Assembly (NCBI GenBank): GCA_018268935.1
Contig: JAFDVS010000015.1
Coordinates: 25,380 to 89,379, forward strand
Reading direction: 5' to 3'
Length of the DNA: 64,000 nt
DNA from: Acidobacteriota bacterium
Lineage (GTDB): Bacteria; Acidobacteriota; Terriglobia; Bryobacterales; Bryobacteraceae
The notes below the pieces were generated by a model, which saw only the letters and a list, made by a program, of their open reading frames with translations, searched no databases and had not been told where the DNA came from. Position 1 is the stretch's first letter, and every line of letters begins with the position of its first letter. The position numbers were made by a program, and so were the translations under genes. Positions 31,863 through 40,874 of the stretch are shown here, piece after piece.

Positions 31863-34800
31863 GGCGCGATCATCAACACTACGCCCGATTGCGATTCCGC
31901 ATCCCCTATTTTCACCTTCACCGCCGCCGCGCCGGAAGGTGCGCCCGCAGGCAGCCGCAACTGGATCTGCGAATACCCAACCACCTGCCCGCCAATTCCT
32001 CCGGCGAAGTACACCTCCTCCGCAACCGCGTCACCGAACTGCACCGAAACCGGACCAGCGATTGTGGGGAAGGAATCGTCGGTGACATACCCATCATCCA
32101 CCGCCGGATCCGTCCGCCCGCCGCCGGTGAAATACAACGTCACGATGGAGCCCGTCGCCGCCGGAGTATCCGCGGAATTGCGTGAGCCGTCTTCATTCAA
32201 CGCGAGAACCAGCCCACGCCCCGATTCATCGGCCGTGAACAGCGCGGGTGCTGTCGCCGCCACCGCCATTCGCACGGGCTCGGAAGCCACTCCCTGTTGC
32301 TCCACGGTGATTTGCGTGGAACTCTTCCCATCAAGCGCAAACGGCGTGACAACGGTAACCGCCGCAGCCGAAACCGACGCAATCGGCGCTGCTACGCCAT
32401 CAAACAAAACACGAGTTTGCCCCAGCGTTGTGGGCAGCTTTCCTTTCGGCTCCAGCGTCGCTGTGATCGCCTGCGCCGGCCCAAGATTCACACCCTGCAC
32501 TACCAACACGGTTCCCGGTGCGATGGTGCTATTCACGCGGCTGGCGGCATTGACGATATTGCTGATCGCCGGACGCGGCGCCACCGGCGCTTCGCCGAAC
32601 TTCACCAGGAACATATCGCCAAATGGGATTCGCTGCCGGATGCCCGGTCCGCCCCCGTAGACGCGTTGCACCACACCCGGCGTAACGGCGATATCCACGG
32701 AGTTGGTTGCGCCGGTGAGGAACGCGTTGCCCTCCTTATCGAGATACAGCCCTGCGGCCGCATCTTCACCTTTGCCGCCAAAGTAGGTGGAGTACACCAA
32801 GGTGCGGCCGGTGCTGCCGATGCGGGCGTAGAAGGCATCGCCAAAGGGATAGTTCCGCTCTTCGGTGCCGCCAAACGTACGCTGCGTGGCATCGGTGGTG
32901 ACAGGGAAATCCGTGGAAAGGGTATGGCCGACCAGATGTAGATTGCCGTTGGCATCGAGCGCGCAGTTCAAGGCTCGGTCATCCTTCGCGCCACCGACAT
33001 AGGTGGCGTACTCCAACGCCCTTCCCGTTGGATTGAACTTCGCCGCGAACGCGTCCCCAGCATCAAAGTTGCGATCTTTGGTTCCACCAGTGCCCTTGAA
33101 GGCGGTCTGATACGCCTGCGCGGTGACGGGGAAATCCGAAGACTGGGTGCTCCCGCACACGTATGCCGAGCCATCAGGGCCAAGCGCCATTCCAAATGCT
33201 TGATCCACATCGCTGCCGCCGAGCAGCGTCGAGTAGAGCAGTTCCGATCCCGTTGGATTCAGCTTCAGCAGAAATACGTCCGGCTGCAGACGAGTCGGAT
33301 TGTTCGTGCGCCGCACGGATTGGAAAGCACCGGCCGTGGTCGGGAAATTCGTCGAAAGCGTAGCCCCCGCAACGTATGCATTCCCCGCCGAATCCACTGC
33401 GATAGCCGAAGCGATGTCTTTCCCATTACCGCCAACGAAGGTGCTGTACAGCAAGCGAGAACCGGAGGCGTCAAGCTTGGCAACAAAGCTCTCAATCGGC
33501 GGGCTGGAATTGCCGAAATTGAAGAGCGTTTGATAAGCACCCTCAGTGCGTGGAAAACTCTGGGAAGTGGTGGAGCCCGTCACATACGCGTTGCCCGCGG
33601 CATCAACGGCAAGCGCGGTGCACGCTTCCACACCTGTCGAACCGATAAAGGTGGAGTAGATCAGACTGTTCCCGGCGGGATTCAGCTTCGTGACGAAACA
33701 ATCTCCCCAGGCCGTAAAGACGTTGGCACTATTCCCAGGCAGGCGCTGGTAGGCCGAAGAAGTAACGGGATAATCCCTGCTCGCGGTGGACCCCGCGATA
33801 TAGAGATTGCCAGCGCTATCCGTGGCCAACCCCAGAGCATGGTCGGAACTGTCTCCGCCAATGTAGGTGGTATAGATGGCGGATCGCCCATCCGGAGCCA
33901 GTTTCGTGATCAGCACATTGGCTGCGTCCTGCGCTCCCGGCGGTGTCGTGAGCACGCCTGGCGTGGGGCGGAAGTTGAAGTCGATCGTGTAGCCTGCTGC
34001 ATAAACGTTGCCGGAAGGATCGCTGACGACTCGCATGCCGGCGTCATAGCGCTGCTGGCCAACATAGGTGGCGAACACGACAACGGGATCAATGACCAGG
34101 GGGAGCTTAGGATCGTATGGGCCGACTTCGAATCCCGCCGTGCCGTCTCCGTGGATCCGGTAGCGTCCCGCTATTTTCCTGCTGCGCCTGCCTTCCGCTT
34201 GATACAGCACCGGCTTCTTGAAGTGGAGCTTCTCTTCGCCCGTCTGCAGCACGAGGTTTCCGTCGGCATCAGCAGAAATTCGGTCCGCGCCTTCAAATTG
34301 GAGGCGGATGCGATCTGGGTTCGCCCCGGGAGCGACGATAAAGTCGTGCTCCAGGTGAGCCCCATTCGCGTAGTAGACCACATCAATCCCGGGATAAACG
34401 GATGGATATTTCACTTTCTGGAACGTCGGCACGTCTGTTACCCAAGCCTTCGGATCCGATCCGAGGAAGTAGTTCACATGATGCGCTTGCGGCGAAATTA
34501 GCACCGGGGGAACATTCTTCGCTGCGTCGACGAGGTTCGTATGCACGCCCCGCGCTTGCCGCTCCCCATTCTTTCGCAATGCGATCACACTCGAAGAAGA
34601 GGATAGGTACAACGTGTATCCGATTGCGGTGCGGGAAATGACATCGTATCCTCTTGGAGCCTGGCCCAGATTCAGTTCAAACGTCGCGTCGTACTGTGGA
34701 GGGTCGGAAGAGACCGCTATGAGTTTGCAATCGCAGATTTCGTCGGCATCCCTATTCGTCACGTTCGCTCCGCATACGGATGCGACAAGCACCAAGCCAT

Positions 34801-34924
34801 GAAGGTCGTTCTGATCGCAATCTTCGTTGACCGTGAATCCTCCACCACCGCCCGGTCCACCCAGCAGCAGGAACACGGCCAGCAGGAGTACGAAAATCGT
34901 GGAGCAGATTCGAGCAAGTGGCAT
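31859..34924 (-). CDS. Secreted SBBP-repeat beta-propeller protein with TIGR03437-type C-terminal domain
   Basis: A 1021-residue protein with a long hydrophobic start (STIFVLLLAVFLLLGGPGGG). Before the propeller there is a Cys-containing stretch (NEDCDQNDLHG, VCGANV, EICDCKLI) not seen in the other SBBP protein here. A beta region resembling the N-terminus of SBBP proteins follows (HHVNYFLGSDPKAWVTDVPT, YPGIDVVYYANGAHLEHDF). Then come about eight SBBP repeats (STFIGSTGVEACTALAVD, STLLGGSDVDQAFGMALG, STYFGGKGEDAAAGLYLD). The last 240 residues are a TIGR03437-type domain (ISNIVNAASRVNSTIAPGTV, VVGYSQIQLRLP). It starts 3 bp after the lgt-like gene and is the last gene of the sigma/anti-sigma operon, so it is a likely regulon target. 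Confidence 0.9.
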   Translation of the reverse strand: MPLARICSTIFVLLLAVFLLLGGPGGGGGFTVNEDCDQNDLHGLVLVASVCGANVTNRDADEICDCKLIAVSSDPPQYDATFELNLGQAPRGYDVISRTAIGYTLYLSSSSSVIALRKNGERQARGVHTNLVDAAKNVPPVLISPQAHHVNYFLGSDPKAWVTDVPTFQKVKYPSVYPGIDVVYYANGAHLEHDFIVAPGANPDRIRLQFEGADRISADADGNLVLQTGEEKLHFKKPVLYQAEGRRSRKIAGRYRIHGDGTAGFEVGPYDPKLPLVIDPVVVFATYVGQQRYDAGMRVVSDPSGNVYAAGYTIDFNFRPTPGVLTTPPGAQDAANVLITKLAPDGRSAIYTTYIGGDSSDHALGLATDSAGNLYIAGSTASRDYPVTSSAYQRLPGNSANVFTAWGDCFVTKLNPAGNSLIYSTFIGSTGVEACTALAVDAAGNAYVTGSTTSQSFPRTEGAYQTLFNFGNSSPPIESFVAKLDASGSRLLYSTFVGGNGKDIASAIAVDSAGNAYVAGATLSTNFPTTAGAFQSVRRTNNPTRLQPDVFLLKLNPTGSELLYSTLLGGSDVDQAFGMALGPDGSAYVCGSTQSSDFPVTAQAYQTAFKGTGGTKDRNFDAGDAFAAKFNPTGRALEYATYVGGAKDDRALNCALDANGNLHLVGHTLSTDFPVTTDATQRTFGGTEERNYPFGDAFYARIGSTGRTLVYSTYFGGKGEDAAAGLYLDKEGNAFLTGATNSVDIAVTPGVVQRVYGGGPGIRQRIPFGDMFLVKFGEAPVAPRPAISNIVNAASRVNSTIAPGTVLVVQGVNLGPAQAITATLEPKGKLPTTLGQTRVLFDGVAAPIASVSAAAVTVVTPFALDGKSSTQITVEQQGVASEPVRMAVAATAPALFTADESGRGLVLALNEDGSRNSADTPAATGSIVTLYFTGGGRTDPAVDDGYVTDDSFPTIAGPVSVQFGDAVAEEVYFAGGIGGQVVGYSQIQLRLPAGAPSGAAAVKVKIGDAESQSGVVLMIAP

Positions 34925-34927
34925 AGA

Positions 34928-35713
34928 TCACCCTTCTGAAAGCTGGAACGAGGTTGCGGAGACAAGTTGATGGGCGCGAACAACGGGGAGTAGAAGCAGC
35001 AGGCCGGCGGCGATCGCTGCCGCCGCACCCCACTGGTCAACCGTCAGGCCCATGTGGCGAATGGGATCCACATGCAGCCTGTCCAACAGGATCCGAAAGA
35101 GTCCGTAAGACAGTAGGAACAGTGCGCATAACGATCCGGCGGGCAGCTTCTTGCGCCGCAGCAGAAGGAAGAGAACCACTATCGCCCCCAGAAACAGCAA
35201 CTCCACGATGGCCAGATCGAAGCGTGTCCCATCCGGATAGCGCACACCAAGCCAGTGTGTCGTGCGGATCCCCGGATGATCGTGAACCAAGGCGCAATGC
35301 AGGCGCCCCAGCATCCAAGGATAGGGAAACACAAACGCGACCGCATCCAGGTACCGCATGCGATCTTCGGCCGGAGCTTTCCATTCCAGAAACAGCCAGC
35401 CGCACAGCAATCCCCCCACGATGCCCCCCAGCGACGCCTGGCCGAAAGAAACATTGATCAACGCAAGTGGATTCTCCGCCAGCCGCGGCCATACTGACGG
35501 CCAATAGAGAAACTTAAACCAATGCCCCAGCAGCAGACCTCCCCCGATGAGGCAAGCGCTGAAAACCGATGCAATGGTGGGATCGAGACCCACCCGCCGG
35601 GCCCGCGCGACAAGCAGAAAATGCCCCAGCACGATAGCCAGCGCCACCAGAACGCGTCCCGCGATCTGGGTGGCAGGGACAGAAAGAACGCTGAGATCCG
35701 GATACGGGATCAT
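34928..35713 (-). CDS. lgt: Prolipoprotein diacylglyceryl transferase-like membrane protein (Lgt family, divergent)
   Basis: A 261-residue protein with about seven membrane segments. It has the Lgt layout: an early segment with QIAGRVLVALAIV, a GQASLGGIVGGLLCG segment, the family signature region as MLGRLHCALVHDHPG, then DLAIVELLFLGAIVVLFLLL and RILLDRLHV near the end. In E. coli Lgt the signature region contains an essential Arg-x-x-Asn and a Glu; here Arg is kept but the rest reads Cys-x-x-Val-His-Asp-His. Lgt moves diacylglycerol from phosphatidylglycerol to the lipobox Cys. This copy sits between anti-sigma and SBBP genes, 7 and 3 bp from them. It may be a second, specialised enzyme, because an essential housekeeping lgt would not be expected in such an operon. 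Confidence 0.78.
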   Translation of the reverse strand: MIPYPDLSVLSVPATQIAGRVLVALAIVLGHFLLVARARRVGLDPTIASVFSACLIGGGLLLGHWFKFLYWPSVWPRLAENPLALINVSFGQASLGGIVGGLLCGWLFLEWKAPAEDRMRYLDAVAFVFPYPWMLGRLHCALVHDHPGIRTTHWLGVRYPDGTRFDLAIVELLFLGAIVVLFLLLRRKKLPAGSLCALFLLSYGLFRILLDRLHVDPIRHMGLTVDQWGAAAAIAAGLLLLLPVVRAHQLVSATSFQLSEG

Positions 35714-35720
35714 GGCGCCA

Positions 35721-36461
35721 CTAGCGGCTGACCTCCAGCCGTCTCCTTTCGTCTACACCATTCCCGCTGATCCGCACCTCCAGTGGGCCCAAAGGCAGTG
35801 AACCGGCGGAGACCCAGACGATAACAGCCCCATCTACGGGCTGCAAGCCGGACTGGCGAAACAATTCGGCACCCGTGGCATCCCTCACCGTGGCGGCCAA
35901 CGGGCCCGGTGCCTGCACTTCGATCTCCAACTTCACTACCGCCTCCCCCGACGGTAGCTTCAGTTGCGGAAGGCTCTCCGCCCCGCGCAAGACAATGCCC
36001 GGGAGAAAAAGCGACACCACAGCCGGCGACTGCGCCGAGGCAGGGCGCATACGCGAAGCAACCTCCGTACGCTGCAGTATCCGGATCTGTTGCTGCAGAT
36101 AGGCCGCGTAGAAGGCAGCCGGAATCGCCATGGCCGCGGCAGCAACCAGGGCCCACTGCGTCCACCGCCGAACAGGCTTCTTCGCGCGTCCCGGTAGACT
36201 CTTGGCCAGCACGGAAGACACCCTGCTCGACTTGCGCTGCCGCTCCGTACGCAACAGATGGTTCTCGAAATCGTCGCGGTCTCTCCCGCTCAGTTCATTG
36301 CGCGCATAGGCATCGCGCAAATCCATCTCCACGGCCTTCACGATTTCATAGAACGCCTCATCGGAAAAAAGGCGTTCCCCGATCTGCTCACGCTGGACTT
36401 CCGGCAGCCGCCCCAGCAGGTACTGGCGCGCCAGATCGTCATGTTCCGGCAGCGGCGTCAA
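35721..36461 (-). CDS. Putative anti-sigma factor, single-pass membrane protein
   Basis: A 246-residue protein. The N-terminal helical part (DDLARQYLLGRLPEVQREQI, FYEIVKAVEMDLRDAYARNE, DFENHLLRTERQRKS) is of the type found in anti-sigma factors of ECF systems, but without the zinc-binding HxxxCxxC motif. A single membrane segment follows at about residues 120-140 (WTQWALVAAAAMAIPAAFYA). The outer part is beta-rich (VVSLFLPGIVLRG, GEAVVKLEIEVQAPGPLAAT) and may sense an envelope signal. It follows the sigma factor gene by 40 bp and precedes the lgt-like gene by 7 bp. The role is inferred from position and layout. Confidence 0.75.
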   Translation of the reverse strand: MTPLPEHDDLARQYLLGRLPEVQREQIGERLFSDEAFYEIVKAVEMDLRDAYARNELSGRDRDDFENHLLRTERQRKSSRVSSVLAKSLPGRAKKPVRRWTQWALVAAAAMAIPAAFYAAYLQQQIRILQRTEVASRMRPASAQSPAVVSLFLPGIVLRGAESLPQLKLPSGEAVVKLEIEVQAPGPLAATVRDATGAELFRQSGLQPVDGAVIVWVSAGSLPLGPLEVRISGNGVDERRRLEVSR

Positions 36462-36501
36462 TCGTGCCTCCCTGATGGGAGTGTGAAAAATCGCTCTTCC
36501 A

Positions 36502-37089
36502 TCACTCCTTTTCTTTCTTTTTCTTTAAGCAATCGCCCGTACAGGATTCCAGCCGCGCACGCAGGCGCAACACGCGATTGCGCAGCGCATTCGCACCCAC
36601 GCGCAGTTCATCGGCCAAGGCGCGGCGATTCGGAATTCGTTCGCTGTCGGTCCCCGAATAATATTTTTCCATTAACCATCGCGCCTCCAGAGGAAGCGAA
36701 GCCAGGCACCGCTCCAGGCAATCCTGCAGAACCTCTTCCTCCGGATTGGGTTCGTTCTTCCCCTGAGCGGCCATTTCCGCGAAGGCCCGCTCCTTGCGCT
36801 TCGCCTCGGCAGCCTGTTCGCGCAGGATGAAGCGGGCAATTCCGTAAGCGAAGGCGCCCGGCGACTTCATTTCCACTCCTTCGGCCAAGCGGCGCGCCAC
36901 CCGGTTCAACGTCTCATCCGCATCTCGATCCGGGATTTCACTCCGTTCCCACTCGAAGAATCGGATCAGCTTCTGACGCAGTTCTTCGTAGCGAACGGCA
37001 GCATGTGCGTGGTCGGGGTCCAGCGCGGCCAATAGCCGGGCAAGGGCCTCGCGATCAATCTCCCAGGGCTGGCTGGAGCGCACATCCAC
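36502..37089 (-). CDS. ECF-like sigma-70 family RNA polymerase sigma factor
   Basis: About 195 residues from GTG 37089 (a GTG at 37083 is also possible); an ATG at 37197 gives a basic leader reading into the divergent gene and is less likely. AAGGA lies about 10 nt before GTG 37089. Region 2-like helices are YEELRQKLIRFFEWERSEIP and GAFAYGIARFILREQAAEAK. Region 4 is the helix-turn-helix at ARWLMEKYYSG then NRRALADELRVGANALRNRV. The C-terminus ends in Cys-containing and Lys-rich residues (CTGDCLKKKKEKE), unusual for the family. It is the first gene of an operon with anti-sigma, lgt-like and SBBP genes and is divergent from the cytochrome-DUF1553 gene across 46 bp. Confidence 0.82.
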   Translation of the reverse strand: MDVRSSQPWEIDREALARLLAALDPDHAHAAVRYEELRQKLIRFFEWERSEIPDRDADETLNRVARRLAEGVEMKSPGAFAYGIARFILREQAAEAKRKERAFAEMAAQGKNEPNPEEEVLQDCLERCLASLPLEARWLMEKYYSGTDSERIPNRRALADELRVGANALRNRVLRLRARLESCTGDCLKKKKEKE

Positions 37090-37135
37090 GAGTGTATCAA
37101 TCCTTACCCTAATGCTCCGATATACTGTCAACACG

Positions 37136-39481
37136 ATGCTGGTGCTTCTTGCCTTCACGGTAGCTCTTACGCCCCTTGGCGCCGCCGTCGATTTCACCTC
37201 GCAGATTCGCCCGCTCCTCGAACGGCACTGTTATTCCTGCCATGGTCCGAAGCTTGCGATGCACGGGCTCCGCCTCGACTTCCGCAGCCACGCCATGAAG
37301 GGAGGGGAATCCGGTGTCCCCGCCGTGATTGCCGCCAAGCGCACGCAGAGCCTCCTCTACCGCTACATCGCGGGCCTGGAGAAGAATTTGCGAATGCCAC
37401 CCGCCGGCCCGGCCCTGCCCGCCTCCGACGTGGAGTTGATCGGAAAGTGGATCGACGAAGGCGCATCGTGGCCGGAATCCGAATCCGCCGCGCTCGAAGA
37501 AGATCCAAAGTTCCGCCGTGGCCGCACGCACTGGTCCTTCCAACCCCTGCGCCGCGCCTCCGTTCCCGAAGTGAAGAACCGCGCCTGGGTGCGCAATCCG
37601 ATTGATGCCTTTGTCCTCGCAAAACTGGAACAGAAACGCTGGCAACCTGCGCCATCTGCTACTCCCCAACAACTCCTGCGCCGAGCCTATTTCGATCTCA
37701 CCGGATTGCCCCCAACCTTGCTCCAGCAGCAGACACAGGCCTCGCTCGACCAGGTGGTGGACCAACTGCTGGCATCGCCCTCCTACGCGGAACGCTGGGC
37801 GCGCCACTGGCTGGACGTGGTGCGCTATGCCGAATCGAACGGCTATGAGCGCGACGGCCACAAACCGCAAGCCTGGAAATATCGCGATTACGTCATCCGC
37901 AGCTTCCACCAGGACAAGCCCTTCGACCGCTTTCTCACCGAGCAACTGGCCGGCGATGAACTGGACGAGCCTACGCCGGAAACCCTGATCGCCACAGGCT
38001 ACTTCCGCCTCGGGCCTTGGGACGATGAGCCCGCCGATCCCGATACCGATCGCTATGATCAGCTCGACGACATCCTTGCCACCACTTCGCAGGCCTTCCT
38101 TGGGCTGACGCTCGCCTGCGCCCGTTGTCACAACCACAAATTCGAACCGCTGGCGGCCAAAGACTACTATTCGATGATCGCCGTCTTCGATGGACTGGAA
38201 CGCCCGCGTAAAGGCCGTACCGAACTCGACCGCCCGATCGGCACTCGCGCCGAGATCGAGCGTGAAAAAGCACGCGACGCCAGGATCACCCCACTGGCCG
38301 AAGAGATCGCAAAGCTCAAGAAGCCGTTTCAGACCAAGGAAAAAAACTGGGAGTCAAAAATTCCCGCTGACGTGCAACGCCAGGTAGCAGCCTTGGAAGC
38401 GCAAATCGCCGCCCTGCGCAAAGAGACTCCCGACCTGCCGCGTGGCTACTTCCTCGAAGAGCCCAGCGCAACCATGAAGCCCGTCCATGTGCTGGTCCGC
38501 GGCAAACCCGGCGCTCACGGCCCCGAAGTGGCCCCTGCCGTGCCCGCAATCCTTGTCAAGCAGCAGCCCCAGTTCCTGCCCCCAGCGCACACCAGCCGCC
38601 GCAGGCTCTCTCTGGCCCAATGGCTCGCCTCCAGGGACAACCCGCTCACCGCCCGCGTCATCGTGAACCGCGTTTGGATGTGGCATTTCGGGGAAGGTCT
38701 GGTGCGAACCCCATCGGACTTCGGTTTGATGGGCCAGCGCCCCACTCATCCCGAACTGCTCGATTGGCTCGCTGCCTGGTTTATGGACAACGGCTGGAGC
38801 CTGAAGAAACTTCACAAGCTGATTCTCAGTTCCAACACCTGGCGCATGTCGAAGCGCGTAAACGCCGAATACCAGAAGGAAGACCCCGAGAACCGGCTGC
38901 TCTGGCGCGTGCCGGTGAAACGCCTGGAAGCCGAAGCCATCCGCGACTCCATCCTCGCCATCAGCGGCCGTCTCAACCCCACCATGTACGGGCCAAGCGT
39001 CTTTCCCCCGGTGCAGCCGCAGGCGCTCGAAGGCTCCTCCGATCCCGACAAGATCTGGAAAGCCTCCCCCGAAGAAGATGCATCGCGTCGCAGTGTGTAT
39101 GTGTTCGTGAAGCGATCGCTCATCCTGCCGATGATGGAAGTGCTCGATCTGTGCGATACAGCCCGCTCCGCGGCTCAGCGCCTTACCACTAGCGTGCCCA
39201 CCCAGGCCCTCACCTTGTTCAATGGCGATTTCGTCAATCAGCAGGCGCGTTATCTCGCCGCACGGTTGCTCCAGGAAGCGGGCTCCGACGAACGGCAGCA
39301 GATGGAACTGGCCTACCGGCTTGCCTTTGCCCGCTTGCCGCACGAATCGGAATTGCGTGAGATGCGCGCGTTTCTCGAACGCGAGCGCGCCCAACTGCCA
39401 GGCGAAAACGCCAGCCTGCACGCGCTACAACAATTAGCCCGGGTTTTGTTTAATACAAACGAGCTTGTCTATGTCGATTAA
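37136..39481 (+). CDS. PSCyt1-DUF1549-DUF1553 cytochrome-like secreted protein
   Basis: A 781-residue protein from ATG 37136; the in-frame ATG at 37112 adds 8 residues that spoil the signal peptide (MLVLLAFTVALTPLGAA). The N-terminal domain has one heme c motif, C32YSC35H36, in RHCYSCHGPK. A DUF1549 domain follows (VRNPIDAFVLAKLEQK, LLRRAYFDLTGLPPT, YAERWARHWLDVVRYAES, FLGLTLACARCHNHKF, the last with a second CxxCH). A central coiled coil (residues about 375-425) leads into DUF1553 (LSLAQWLASRDNPLTARVIV, SDFGLMGQRPTHPELLDWLA, VPTQALTLFNGDFVNQQARY). The family is abundant in Planctomycetota and Acidobacteriota and is thought to act in envelope polysaccharide or redox processes; no activity is known. 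It is always paired with a DUF1501 protein, here overlapping by 11 bp. Confidence 0.93.
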   Translation: MLVLLAFTVALTPLGAAVDFTSQIRPLLERHCYSCHGPKLAMHGLRLDFRSHAMKGGESGVPAVIAAKRTQSLLYRYIAGLEKNLRMPPAGPALPASDVELIGKWIDEGASWPESESAALEEDPKFRRGRTHWSFQPLRRASVPEVKNRAWVRNPIDAFVLAKLEQKRWQPAPSATPQQLLRRAYFDLTGLPPTLLQQQTQASLDQVVDQLLASPSYAERWARHWLDVVRYAESNGYERDGHKPQAWKYRDYVIRSFHQDKPFDRFLTEQLAGDELDEPTPETLIATGYFRLGPWDDEPADPDTDRYDQLDDILATTSQAFLGLTLACARCHNHKFEPLAAKDYYSMIAVFDGLERPRKGRTELDRPIGTRAEIEREKARDARITPLAEEIAKLKKPFQTKEKNWESKIPADVQRQVAALEAQIAALRKETPDLPRGYFLEEPSATMKPVHVLVRGKPGAHGPEVAPAVPAILVKQQPQFLPPAHTSRRRLSLAQWLASRDNPLTARVIVNRVWMWHFGEGLVRTPSDFGLMGQRPTHPELLDWLAAWFMDNGWSLKKLHKLILSSNTWRMSKRVNAEYQKEDPENRLLWRVPVKRLEAEAIRDSILAISGRLNPTMYGPSVFPPVQPQALEGSSDPDKIWKASPEEDASRRSVYVFVKRSLILPMMEVLDLCDTARSAAQRLTTSVPTQALTLFNGDFVNQQARYLAARLLQEAGSDERQQMELAYRLAFARLPHESELREMRAFLERERAQLPGENASLHALQQLARVLFNTNELVYVD

Positions 39482-40874
39482 CCGTCGCAATTTCTTCTTT
39501 CAGGCCGGCGGCGGATTCGCCAGCCTCGCTCTGCACGATCTGATCAGCCGCGCACAGGCGGCCGTCACCACCCCGTTATCGGCAAAGAACCCGCACTTTG
39601 CAGCCAAAGCCAAACGTTGCGTGTTCCTCTTTATGAACGGTGCGCCAAGCCATGTCGATACCTTCGATCCAAAGCCCGAACTGACGAAATTCGATGGAAC
39701 GCCCTACAAAGGGCCGCTCACCGTGGGCTCCAACAGCCGGCCGGTGGGCTATCTGATGAAGAGCCCGTTCCCGTTCCGCCAGCACGGCCAAAGCGGACTC
39801 CCCATCAGCAGCCTCTTCCCGCACACCAGCGCCTTTGCCGACGATCTCTGCGTCATCCGCGGCATGCACACCGACACCGCGGCGCATGCTTCCGGCTGCT
39901 TGCAGATGAATACCGGCAACGTGATTCTCGGCAAGCCGAGCCTGGGCTCCTGGCTGAGCTACGGGCTTGGCACAGAGAACGAAAGCCTCCCCTCCTTCGT
40001 CGTCATGACCGATCCCCGCGGCGGCCCCATCAGCGGCGCTTCCAACTGGACCGCCGGATACATGCCCGCCGCCTACCAGGGCACGCTCTTCCGCTCCCAA
40101 GGCGCTCCGCTGCTCGATCTCACCACGCCCCCCGGCGCCAGCGAGCAGACCCAGCGCCGCTCGCTCGATCTGCTCGAAAAGCTGAACCGTGAGCACAGCG
40201 CCACGCGCCCCGGCGATTCCGAACTCGAAGCCCGCATTCAATCCTACGAGCTTGCCTATCGCATGCAAACAACGGCTGCCGATACCGTCGATCTGTCGAA
40301 AGAAACCGCAAAAACGCTGGAGATGTACGGCATCCACAATCCGCTCACCGCCGATTTCGGCCGAAAATGCCTCATTACCCGCCGTCTGCTCGAAAAAGGC
40401 GTGCGCTTCATTCAGCTTTATTCGGGCGGCGGCCACATTGAAGACACCTGGGACGGCCATAACGACTGCATCACCAATCACAAGTTGCACGCCGGCGAAA
40501 CCGATCAGCCCATCGCCGCGTTAATGACCGACCTCAAGCGCACCGGCCTGTGGAACGACACACTCCTCATTTGGGGCGGCGAGTTCGGCCGCACACCCAC
40601 CAGCGAAGGAGTCGGCAAGCCCGGCCGTGACCACAACTGGCATGGCTTCTCTATGTGGCTCGCCGGCGGCGGCGTCAAAGGCGGCCAAGCCATCGGAGCC
40701 ACGGACGAGATCGGCTTTGAGGCCGTGGAAGATCGCGTCCATGTCTCCGATTTGCATGCCACCGTTCTCCACCTCATGGGGCTCGATCACACCAGGTTGA
40801 CCTACTTCTACCAGGGGATGAACCAGCGCATCACGGGCGTTCGCGGGGAAGTGGTGAAGAAAGCGCTCGCTTAG
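39471..40874 (+). CDS. DUF1501 protein (sulfatase-like fold) with twin-arginine signal
   Basis: A 467-residue protein from ATG 39471; the TTG at 39465 is less likely. The N-terminus INRRNFFFQAGGGFASLALH is a Tat signal with the twin Arg. The body has the DUF1501 pattern: CVFLFMNGAPSHVDTFDPKP, FADDLCVIRGMHTDTAAHAS, GRKCLITRRLLEKGVRFIQL, LLIWGGEFGRTPTSEG and GRDHNWHGFSMWLAGGGVKG. DUF1501 belongs to the alkaline phosphatase/sulfatase superfamily, and these conserved Asp/His residues fit a metal site. It overlaps the cytochrome-DUF1553 gene by 11 bp, the standard pairing for these families. Its 3' end overlaps the convergent DUF2911 gene by 4 bp. Confidence 0.92.
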   Translation: MSINRRNFFFQAGGGFASLALHDLISRAQAAVTTPLSAKNPHFAAKAKRCVFLFMNGAPSHVDTFDPKPELTKFDGTPYKGPLTVGSNSRPVGYLMKSPFPFRQHGQSGLPISSLFPHTSAFADDLCVIRGMHTDTAAHASGCLQMNTGNVILGKPSLGSWLSYGLGTENESLPSFVVMTDPRGGPISGASNWTAGYMPAAYQGTLFRSQGAPLLDLTTPPGASEQTQRRSLDLLEKLNREHSATRPGDSELEARIQSYELAYRMQTTAADTVDLSKETAKTLEMYGIHNPLTADFGRKCLITRRLLEKGVRFIQLYSGGGHIEDTWDGHNDCITNHKLHAGETDQPIAALMTDLKRTGLWNDTLLIWGGEFGRTPTSEGVGKPGRDHNWHGFSMWLAGGGVKGGQAIGATDEIGFEAVEDRVHVSDLHATVLHLMGLDHTRLTYFYQGMNQRITGVRGEVVKKALA

